From contig CAYHZL010000178.1 in the NCBI GenBank assembly GCA_964361075.1, positions 1 to 7,250 on the forward strand: a stretch of DNA of 7,250 nucleotides, given 5' to 3'. This DNA comes from CAYHZL01 sp964361075 (GTDB taxonomy: Bacteria > Bacteroidota > Ignavibacteria > UBA10030 > UBA8401). A program made the translations under genes and the position numbers. The notes beneath the pieces were generated by a model. That model saw only the letters and a list, made by a program, of their open reading frames with translations, had not been told where the DNA came from and did no database searches. This document shows, in pieces, positions 1 to 6,422 of this stretch (position 1 is its first letter; each line of letters starts with the position of its first letter).

Positions 1-611
1 GAATGAGTTTGTCTGATAAAAAAAAGAAAGAATGGAAAGCAGGCTGACAAAAAAACCGCCACACTATTAGGATTACCAAATGTTCCAAAAATAAGTGGCT
101 TGTTATATGAAAGTTGGGCTGATGTTATGATTGGTGTTTCAATTAATCCTTTTGTCACTAAAATAATTTCAATAACGGAAGAGAGAATTAAACTTTTTCC
201 AATAAACAAAATCGATCGTTCCACATCCAATAATTCGTTGGTCAATACATATTGGACCAGAAAATAAAATGTCGTTAATAACACCAATAATTTTATACTT
301 TCAAATCCATTGCCATATCTTGGAATAAACAAATATAAAAGTATGAGAACTAATAGACGCAGGATAATCGAAAAATCTATTGCGTTAGTTTGGAAAATAA
401 ACTCTCTTTTATTTGCGATACGTAATAACGATAGGCAAAGAATAGTAACTACAAAAAAACCCAGAAATACAGATTTAGGAGAGTGATACGGAAAAGCCAT
501 TTGCGAAAAAAAACACAATGGCAAAAACAGTATTAGGGCAGTGATAGAAAAGAATTCAATGTGTTTTGCAAAAGAATGGAAGGTGTATCTTTTTGTAAAA
601 TTTAATGTCAT
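1..611 (-). CDS. O-antigen ligase/polymerase-like multi-pass membrane protein, N-terminal part (cut by window edge)
   Basis: The frame opens with ATG at 611-609 and stays open to position 1, giving 203 visible residues; the C-terminus lies outside the window. The protein is strongly hydrophobic, with likely membrane segments near residues 20-37, 47-64, 81-97, 106-123, 136-151 and 184-199. Two patterns recall the O-antigen ligase (Wzy_C/WaaL-like) superfamily: a proline-lysine step before the second segment (HSPKSVF, 43-49), and GTFGNPNS at 176-183 just before a new membrane helix, where this family often has a G-x-x-x-N-P-N motif. Such proteins join or polymerise lipid-linked glycans at the periplasmic face of the inner membrane. 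The catalytic periplasmic loop and Wzy_C core are not visible, so the family call rests on topology and the GNPN motif. It starts 22 bases after the receptor A stop, with a purine-rich stretch (AAAAAAAGAATAGA) in between but no clear Shine-Dalgarno site, so co-transcription is likely. Its first 23 codons are repeated at 4132-4062. An unrelated polytopic protein remains possible. Confidence 0.72.
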   Translation of the reverse strand, partial: MTLNFTKRYTFHSFAKHIEFFSITALILFLPLCFFSQMAFPYHSPKSVFLGFFVVTILCLSLLRIANKREFIFQTNAIDFSIILRLLVLILLYLFIPRYGNGFESIKLLVLLTTFYFLVQYVLTNELLDVERSILFIGKSLILSSVIEIILVTKGLIETPIITSAQLSYNKPLIFGTFGNPNSVAVFLSACFPFFLFFIRQTH

Positions 612-633
612 CGCTCAAAAGTCTATTCTTTTT

Positions 634-2901
634 TTAAAACGTAAAATTGATACCAACAGTTGGAACAAAACCAATGTTAAACTGTAAGAATTTATCTCCC
701 AAATACGATGTATATAACGGAATAGGATAAGCGTACACATTAAATACATTTAAAAATAATTCCCACTTTGCACCCCACCCTTCCCACTTGCGTGTAAAAC
801 TTAAATCCATGCGATTGTACATCGGAAGACGGAAACTATAAATGTCTCCATAATCTAAAATATAATCTAAATTTGAGTTTCCGGATCCATCTTGGTTAAA
901 GATAAAATATTTTTGTCGGGGAACGGTAATTGGCTGCCCTGACGCAAGAATAAATATTGTGCCGGCTGTCCATTTTTCCGATAAAGAATAATTTAATACA
1001 ATGTTCAGTTGGTGCGTCCGTTCAAATTTAGGACGGAATGCTCTTCCACCGTTTTTTTCATCAAACTGCCGCCATGCGGAAAGATAAGAATAACTTAACC
1101 AACCTGTAAAAGCGCCACTTTGCTTTGAAAGTTGCACATCAACTCCATACACCCAACCTTTTCCAATTACCACATCTTGCTGAATTCGTTCATCCGATGG
1201 ACTTGAAAATTTCTGTCGAAACATCGGAAGGTTATTCATCTCTTTATAATACACTTCCACTGACGATTCTACTTCAGGCATATTTATCACATTCAACGAT
1301 GAAAATATTCCGACAGAAACTTGCTGAGAAGCTTGCGGTTTCAAAAATTCTGTCGCAGGATAATAGACATCGCCGGGAAGTGCGAACACTGCCGTTGAAA
1401 GCAGATGCACAAATTGATGCATTCTTGTATAGGATGCTTTCAATGAAAGATCGTCGGCAATAAGATATCGTAAGTTAACGCGCGGATCTATTTCAACTTT
1501 TTTGGCGGTTGAAAAATAATCAGCGCGAATTCCATCGGTGATTCGCAACTGGTCTGATATTTTCCAATCATGCGAAATGTAATTCTGAAGTTCGTTCGCA
1601 TTTAACGCAACTGTTTCATCGCCCCCTTGTAGAAGTCCGGCAGTTGCGCGATAACGATGATACACATACGCACTTCCGAAAAGCAATGTTTGGTTTTCGG
1701 TAAAAAAATATTCACCATCAGCTTTAATAGAAATATCTTTTACCGATGGCTCTTTCGCGGAGACAGTATTAAAAATATCTGTTTTTTGTTCAGAGGTATA
1801 ATCTGAATAAATTACGGCAACATTGGAGAAGAAATTGGAAGACCAGAGATGGTTCCATCGGGCGTTATATGCCTGATTTCCCCACGCCAAATCAATGCTG
1901 AATATATCCAATCCATTATTGCTCGACGTGCTTTTAAGATTATCTCTTCCGAAATATCCGCTGAGAAAAACACGATCATTTTCCGAAACAGAATAATTTG
2001 TTTTTGCAGTGAGATCGTAAATGTAAAAATCGGGACCGCCGCTTTTAAAACCACCTATCGCCCAAAGAAATGTATCAAAATACGAGCGGCGAACAGAGAG
2101 CAGATATGATCCTTTCTTCTCATCTGAAAGTGGTCCTTCTACACTTAAGCGGCTGGCAATTAAACTAACGCCCCCTTTCCACACTGTTTTTTCAAGATTG
2201 CCGTCATTCAACGTAAACGAAAGAACGGAAGAGAGCCGTCCGCCATATTCTGCGGGAATACCTCCTTTGATCAGTTCAACATTTTTTACCGCATCGGTAT
2301 TAAAAATGCTAAAGAACCCAAAGAGATGATTTGGATTATAGATTGTAACACCATCGAGCAAAATTAAATTCTGATCGAAACTACCACCACGAACATAAAT
2401 TCCATTTGTCCATTCCTGCCCCGAAGAAACACCCGATTGCAACTGCACTGCTTTCAGAATATCAACTTCACCTCCGACAGAAGGAAGCGTTTGAATTTGC
2501 AAAATCGGTATTGATGTAACACCCATTGAGGTTGATGAGATATTGGATTTATAACGATCTGCTTCAATCACAACTTCTTGCGATTGGATATTGGAAGGTT
2601 TTAGAAATATCTCCAACGGCTTATTTTCAATTTCTTTTTGCTGTCGCACGATAATTTTTGTTTCGTAACCGAGAAAACTCACACGAATTTTCACTTCAGA
2701 AGAATCGTTGCCGGGCAATGAGAAAAAACCATAGACGTTTGTTGTTGTTCCTCTGTGTGTTCCTTCAATCCTTATATTTGCACCAACCAAACGTTCTTTT
2801 GTTGAGGCATCGCTAACAAATCCATGAAGAGTACTTTGTGCCAATACAATGTTGTGAAGAACAAATAATACCAAAAGAAAAAAAATGTTTTGAGCTTTCA
2901 T
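634..2901 (-). CDS. TonB-dependent outer-membrane receptor A (carboxypeptidase-regulatory-like domain, plug, beta-barrel)
   Basis: This 755-residue protein should be a ligand-gated outer-membrane channel powered by TonB-ExbBD. A signal peptide covers residues 1-21 or so (ending IVLAQ). Residues 25-100 match a CarboxypepD_reg-like fold (GFVSDAST, LVGANI, GTTTNVYGFFSLPG, SFLGYET). EVVIEAD at 109-115 is a plausible TonB box. The plug lies at about 120-235, with GGEVDILKAVQLQSGV, VRGGSFDQNLILLDG, the NPNHLFGFFSIFN stretch and KGGIPAEYGGRLSSVL. The remainder is the barrel, ending in the aromatic terminus INFTF expected for assembly by BAM. The length is typical of this subfamily and well below the roughly 1000 residues of SusC-type transporters. 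The ATG at 2901 overlaps the upstream lipoprotein TGA (ATGA), so translation is probably coupled. It is about 80% identical to receptor B by hand count, and many differences between the genes in conserved blocks are silent. The substrate is unknown; siderophore, glycan, peptide or cofactor uptake cannot be separated from the sequence. Confidence 0.95.
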   Translation of the reverse strand: MKAQNIFFLLVLFVLHNIVLAQSTLHGFVSDASTKERLVGANIRIEGTHRGTTTNVYGFFSLPGNDSSEVKIRVSFLGYETKIIVRQQKEIENKPLEIFLKPSNIQSQEVVIEADRYKSNISSTSMGVTSIPILQIQTLPSVGGEVDILKAVQLQSGVSSGQEWTNGIYVRGGSFDQNLILLDGVTIYNPNHLFGFFSIFNTDAVKNVELIKGGIPAEYGGRLSSVLSFTLNDGNLEKTVWKGGVSLIASRLSVEGPLSDEKKGSYLLSVRRSYFDTFLWAIGGFKSGGPDFYIYDLTAKTNYSVSENDRVFLSGYFGRDNLKSTSSNNGLDIFSIDLAWGNQAYNARWNHLWSSNFFSNVAVIYSDYTSEQKTDIFNTVSAKEPSVKDISIKADGEYFFTENQTLLFGSAYVYHRYRATAGLLQGGDETVALNANELQNYISHDWKISDQLRITDGIRADYFSTAKKVEIDPRVNLRYLIADDLSLKASYTRMHQFVHLLSTAVFALPGDVYYPATEFLKPQASQQVSVGIFSSLNVINMPEVESSVEVYYKEMNNLPMFRQKFSSPSDERIQQDVVIGKGWVYGVDVQLSKQSGAFTGWLSYSYLSAWRQFDEKNGGRAFRPKFERTHQLNIVLNYSLSEKWTAGTIFILASGQPITVPRQKYFIFNQDGSGNSNLDYILDYGDIYSFRLPMYNRMDLSFTRKWEGWGAKWELFLNVFNVYAYPIPLYTSYLGDKFLQFNIGFVPTVGINFTF

Positions 2902-3773
2902 TGTAATGTCACCTTCGCTGTATCACTTTTCATGGCAGTAAAAATACCGTAGCCGCCGCGAATATTGGAAGGGACTTCCGTTGTTTCTGTTGGAAGAAAG
3001 GTGTCTGTTTCATTGAACTGAGCTTTTGAAGTTAATGCAAAATCGTAATACGCTTTTTCGATACGCGTCAAAACAATAATATAGTTTCTTTGATTGGTAT
3101 TTGATGAAAAAGATGTATTACTAAAAATAAATTCTTTGTTACGATCAGTGTTAGTGGAGGTAAAATAGCCCTTAGTACTGTACTGTGATGAATACCAAAC
3201 GTTGACAGAATCCTGATATACTATATATGATGGTTGGATGAGTTGAATCATATAAAGTGAAATTCCTGCAGGGAAATTAGCGCTAATTTTTACTTTCATG
3301 CCTGAATAATATCCCGAGCTTTGTGACGTTCCAGTAAGAACAGCATTTTCAATATGCGGTGTAGGAAGCATGTTACACTCTGATTCAACTTTCATACCTT
3401 GATATTCCATAGTAAGTTTTACGTTCGTTATATTTTTCACTTTTTTGTCAAGTGCAAAAAACCTACCATACGAATTATGTACTGAAGAAATATATTTATG
3501 ATATTCGGATTTAGGCATTCTACGCAATTCAAAAGGAACATTATCAATAGATAACATTACTTTTGCCATTGCAAAACTTGTGTCAATATAGTTCCAGTAA
3601 TTGTCTAAATGTGGATCAATAGTTTTATTGATATAGACAAGATATTTACTGTCACCTTCTTCAATGTAACTGATAGCAACAAGTTTTTCTTCGAATGGAG
3701 GGAGATCGACTGCAACGTCTTGTTTGCAAGAGGTTAAAAACAATAAGAAAAAAATCGTAGCATTTGTTTTCAT
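2898..3773 (-). CDS. DUF4249-type outer-membrane lipoprotein A, partner of receptor A
   Basis: The product has 291 residues. A short lipoprotein signal (MKTNATIFFLLFLTS) ends in the lipobox L13-T14-S15-C16, so the mature protein should be lipidated on Cys16. The mature start (DVAVDLPPFEEKLV, 19-32) and the C-terminal block TEVPSNIRGGYGIFTAM (265-281) look like the two ends of the DUF4249 family, which typically accompanies TonB-dependent receptors in Bacteroidota. A second cysteine, C133 in VESEC, is kept in copy B. I see no catalytic motif. By analogy with SusD-like partners, an inferred role is binding or handing over the ligand at the receptor, but the family's biochemical function is not established to my knowledge. 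The stop overlaps the receptor start by four bases. The ATG at 3773 is the only start that leaves a proper lipoprotein signal; no Shine-Dalgarno site precedes it, and a hairpin with a T-run ends only a few bases upstream. It shares only about half of its residues with copy B. Confidence 0.88.
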   Translation of the reverse strand: MKTNATIFFLLFLTSCKQDVAVDLPPFEEKLVAISYIEEGDSKYLVYINKTIDPHLDNYWNYIDTSFAMAKVMLSIDNVPFELRRMPKSEYHKYISSVHNSYGRFFALDKKVKNITNVKLTMEYQGMKVESECNMLPTPHIENAVLTGTSQSSGYYSGMKVKISANFPAGISLYMIQLIQPSYIVYQDSVNVWYSSQYSTKGYFTSTNTDRNKEFIFSNTSFSSNTNQRNYIIVLTRIEKAYYDFALTSKAQFNETDTFLPTETTEVPSNIRGGYGIFTAMKSDTAKVTLQ

Positions 3774-3780
3774 AGATTAT

Positions 3781-3822
3781 AAAAAAATTATTAAGGACAT
3801 CCACTTTCAATGGATGTCCTTA
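3781..3822 (-). terminator. Hairpin with T-run: intrinsic terminator or leader hairpin
   Basis: Perfect 12-bp arms (taaggacatcca at 3792-3803 and its exact reverse complement at 3811-3822) enclose a 7-base loop. Read on the minus strand, the stem is followed by ATAA and then seven T, the shape of a Rho-independent terminator. On the plus strand no T-run follows, so the orientation is minus. It lies 21 bases after the stop of the small reading frame at 3844 and would end transcription of the B unit. It also sits directly before the lipoprotein A start at 3773, so it could instead be a 5' leader hairpin controlling the A unit. Confidence 0.72.
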
Positions 3823-3843
3823 TATTGTGATATTTAACTATGG

Positions 3844-4083
3844 TTATTTTATATCATCTAATTGAAATGAGAATGTCCCTAAATCAATCTGTATAGGCAA
3901 CGGCAGATTTTGAGCAAAACTATATGATCCCAATAGATCATCATCTGTCGCAAAAAAATTAACAATTGGGAAAGAAACCCCACTATAACTTATATTGCCA
4001 TATTGTGGTTGGTTTCCACCTCCTCCATCATCTTCCATAACTGTAACGAACAAATTGCTCCCAGATTGAAAAGAGTTCAGCAT
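3844..4083 (-). CDS. Small acidic hypothetical protein, possibly chimeric or a gene remnant
   Basis: From the ATG at 4083-4081 the frame encodes 79 residues. A TTG at 4092 would add three, and an internal ATG at 4038 would give 64 residues starting MEDDGGGG. I recognise no family. The product is acidic, with a glycine run (DDGGGG), alternating hydrophobic stretches (FPIVNFFATDDD, LPLPIQIDLG) and the C-terminus FQLDDIK; there is no signal peptide or membrane helix. The first six or seven codons lie in sequence derived from the start of the ligase-like gene but are read in a different frame, so any original 5' end has been replaced. The terminator-like hairpin 21 bases past the stop supports a real 3' end of a transcript. 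It may be a small gene starting at 4038, a fused new frame, or the C-terminal tail of a lost gene. Confidence that it is expressed is low. Confidence 0.35.
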   Translation of the reverse strand: MLNSFQSGSNLFVTVMEDDGGGGNQPQYGNISYSGVSFPIVNFFATDDDLLGSYSFAQNLPLPIQIDLGTFSFQLDDIK

Positions 4084-4132
4084 GTTTTGCAAAAAATTGG
4101 AAGTTGTAATTTCTTGATAAATTTAATGTCAT
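4028..4132 (-). pseudogene. Truncated 5' end of a second O-antigen-ligase-like gene
   Basis: Starting at ATG 4132-4130, this 34-codon frame begins MTLNLSRNYNFQFFAKH. The ligase-like gene at 611 begins MTLNFTKRYTFHSFAKH, and 14 of the first 23 residues agree. At DNA level 56 of 71 bases agree when 541-611 is laid on 4062-4132 (hand count), and the match continues through the intergenic bases to the receptor stop. The resemblance ends abruptly after the codons for FSI, near 4062. The remnant frame then meets TGA at 4030-4028, before any membrane segment could form. It is therefore read as a leftover 5' fragment of a duplicated gene, not a working protein. Confidence 0.75.
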
Positions 4133-4148
4133 TGCTCAAAGTCTATTC

Positions 4149-6422
4149 TTAAAAAGTAAAGTTTAACCCAACGGTTGGAACAAAACCAATATTAAATTGC
4201 AAAAAACTATTTCCAGAGTACGCAATATACAGTGGATTTGGATATCCATAAATATTATACACATTTAGAAATAATTCCCATTTCGCGCCCCAACCATTCC
4301 ACGTTCGTGTAAAACTCAAATCTAAACGATTATACATTGGAAGACGAAAACTGTAAATATCTCCATAGTCCAAAGCATAGTCTATAGTAGGTCCTGTCGG
4401 ATTATATTGTGGTTGGATAAAATATTTTTGGCGTGGTACTGTTATTGGCTGACCCGATGCCAAAACAAATATCGTTCCTACTTTCCACTTTTCGAATAAC
4501 TGATAGTTCAAAACAATATTTAATTGATGAATACGTTCAAACTTTGGATGAAATGCTCTTCCACCATTTTTTTCATCAAACTGCCGCCACGCAGAAAGGT
4601 ATGAATAACTTAACCAACCTGTAAAAGCACCGCTCTGTTTTGAAAGCTGTACATCTACTCCATACACCCAGCCTTTTCCAATTACCACATCTTGTTGAAT
4701 TCTTTCGTTAGAAGGACTTGAAAATTTCTGTCGAAACATCGGGAGGTTATTCATGTCTTTGTAATACACTTCCACCGATGATTCTACTTCCGGCATATTT
4801 AGTACATTCAACGAAGAAAATATTCCTATGGAAGTTTGTTGAGATATTTCCGGTTTCAAAAATTCAGTTGCCGGATAATACACATCTCCCGGAAGCGCAA
4901 AGACTGCCGTTGAAAGAAGATGAATAAATTGATGCATTCTTGTATAGGATGCTTTTATTGAAACATCATCAGCAATCAAATATCGAATATTGAGACGTGG
5001 ATCTATTTCAATTTTCTTTGCAGCAGAAAAATAATCCGCACGAATTCCGTCAGTTATTCGCAATTGGTCTGATATTTTCCAGTCGTGTGAAATGTAATTT
5101 TGAACTTCTTTCGCATTAATTATAACAACTTCATCACTGTTTTCTAAAATTCCTGACGTTGCTTGAAAACGATGATAAACAAATGTGCTTCCGAAGGTAA
5201 AGGATTGGTTCTCAGTAAAAAAATATTCACCATCAGCTTTAAGAGACAAATCTTTAACAGAAGGGTCTTTTCTTGAGATAGTATTAATAATATTTGTTTT
5301 TTGAGTAGAAGTGTAATCGGAATAAATTAATGCGACATTGGAGAAAAAATTGGAAGACCAAAGATGATTCCAACGAACATTATACGCTTGATTACCCCAT
5401 ATTAAATCAATGTCCACAATTTCCGTACTATTAGAACTTCTTTCATTGTTAAAATTGTCTCTTCCGAAATACCCACTAAGAAAAACACGGCCTCTATTAG
5501 AAAATGTATAGTTTGCTTTTGCAATTAGATCGTAAATATAGAAATTTGAACTACTTTTCTTGAATCCATCTAATGCCCAAAATAATTTATCGAAATACGA
5601 ACGACGCACGGAAAGCAGATACGACCCATTCTTCTCATCCGAAATCGGTCCTTCGACACTTAAACGGCTCGCTATTAAACTTACGCCGCCTTTCCAAACG
5701 GTTTTTTCAAGATTACCTTCTTTCAACGTAAATGAAAGAACAGATGAAAGCCGTCCGCCATATTCCGCAGAAATACCTCCTTTGATAAGTTCAGCATCTT
5801 TCACAGCATCCGTATTAAAAATACTGAAGAATCCAAAAAGGTGATTCGGATTGTAGATCGTAACGCCATCAAGTAAAATTAAATTTTGATCGAAACTGCC
5901 GCCGCGCACATAAATTCCATTCGACCACTCTTGTCCTGAAGAAACACCCGACTGTAATTGCACTGCTTTCAAAATATCTACCTCACCACCGACAGAAGGA
6001 AGTGTTTGAATTTGTAAAATTGGTATCGATGTAACTCCCATCGACGTTGATGAAACATTTGAGTTGGTACGATCTGCTTCAATAATAACTTCTTGCGATT
6101 CAATATTGGAAGGTGTTAAAGATATTTCCAAAGGTCTGTTCTCGGTTTTATGCCATTCTATAATTTTTGTTTCATAGCCAAGAAAGCTAATCCTTATTCT
6201 TATTTTGGAAGAGTCTTTTCCAGGTAATGAAAAAAAACCATAGGTGTTTGTTGTCGTCCCTCTGCTTGTTCCTTCAACTTTTATATTTGCTCCAACTATA
6301 CGTTCTTTTGTGGAAGCATCACTGATAAATCCATGAGGTGTAGTTTGAGCTGAGACAAAATTGCGTAAAAGAATAAAAAAGATTAACCCAACAGATAGGC
6401 GATACATTTTTTGATCTCTCAT
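4149..6422 (-). CDS. TonB-dependent outer-membrane receptor B (paralogue of receptor A)
   Basis: This 757-residue protein has the architecture of receptor A. A signal peptide runs to about residue 26 (NFVSAQ). The CarboxypepD_reg-like domain covers about 30-105 (GFISDAST, GTTTNTYGFFSLPG), followed by a possible TonB box EVIIEAD (111-117). The plug lies near 122-237, and the barrel ends in LNFTF. The ATG at 6422 overlaps the lipoprotein B stop as ATGA, exactly as in unit A. The alternative Met at residue 6 would leave a tidier signal peptide but lose that overlap. By hand count the plug region differs from A at fewer than 10 of about 140 positions. The early barrel (A residues 270-435) differs at about a third, and the last 90 residues at about a quarter. 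The pattern fits a working paralogue whose extracellular surface, and perhaps ligand preference, has shifted. No frameshift or internal stop is present. Downstream, after 16 bases, comes the broken ligase-like start. Confidence 0.95.
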   Translation of the reverse strand: MRDQKMYRLSVGLIFFILLRNFVSAQTTPHGFISDASTKERIVGANIKVEGTSRGTTTNTYGFFSLPGKDSSKIRIRISFLGYETKIIEWHKTENRPLEISLTPSNIESQEVIIEADRTNSNVSSTSMGVTSIPILQIQTLPSVGGEVDILKAVQLQSGVSSGQEWSNGIYVRGGSFDQNLILLDGVTIYNPNHLFGFFSIFNTDAVKDAELIKGGISAEYGGRLSSVLSFTLKEGNLEKTVWKGGVSLIASRLSVEGPISDEKNGSYLLSVRRSYFDKLFWALDGFKKSSSNFYIYDLIAKANYTFSNRGRVFLSGYFGRDNFNNERSSNSTEIVDIDLIWGNQAYNVRWNHLWSSNFFSNVALIYSDYTSTQKTNIINTISRKDPSVKDLSLKADGEYFFTENQSFTFGSTFVYHRFQATSGILENSDEVVIINAKEVQNYISHDWKISDQLRITDGIRADYFSAAKKIEIDPRLNIRYLIADDVSIKASYTRMHQFIHLLSTAVFALPGDVYYPATEFLKPEISQQTSIGIFSSLNVLNMPEVESSVEVYYKDMNNLPMFRQKFSSPSNERIQQDVVIGKGWVYGVDVQLSKQSGAFTGWLSYSYLSAWRQFDEKNGGRAFHPKFERIHQLNIVLNYQLFEKWKVGTIFVLASGQPITVPRQKYFIQPQYNPTGPTIDYALDYGDIYSFRLPMYNRLDLSFTRTWNGWGAKWELFLNVYNIYGYPNPLYIAYSGNSFLQFNIGFVPTVGLNFTF

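Larger units (their letters stand above)
541..3773 (-). repeat. Tandem duplication, unit A (lipoprotein, receptor, start of ligase-like gene)
   Basis: This unit pairs with 4062-7250. The genes are in the same order and orientation, with the same ATGA overlaps. The match continues past the receptor stop (shared GAATAGACTTT-GAGC-ATGACATTAAAT on the minus strand) into the first 23 or so codons of the ligase-like gene. The downstream edge is near 541. The upstream edge cannot be set, because the start of the other unit is outside the window. Divergence is well beyond an assembly artefact: substitutions, many of them silent, are spread throughout. Confidence 0.88.

Noticed and set aside
1125..1463. 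112-codon plus-strand open frame
   Set aside because: It lies wholly inside receptor A on the opposite strand, has no recognisable domain, and its partial counterpart in copy B (4718-4927) is broken to a different length. It is an antisense shadow of a conserved coding region.
1812..2109. Overlapping minus- and plus-strand frames of 80 and 86 codons
   Set aside because: Both lie inside receptor A in other frames, with low-complexity, unconserved translations and no equivalent at the matching place in receptor B.
3774..4148. Mobile element or attachment site in the spacer between the units
   Set aside because: No transposase fragment, terminal inverted repeats or target-site duplication could be seen; the only inverted repeat is the terminator-like hairpin.
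4433..4927. Two short plus-strand frames (63 and 69 codons)
   Set aside because: Antisense to the well-supported receptor B frame, with no start signals or domain content.
5560..5844. 94-codon plus-strand frame
   Set aside because: Antisense to the plug and early barrel of receptor B; the matching region of receptor A does not keep the frame.
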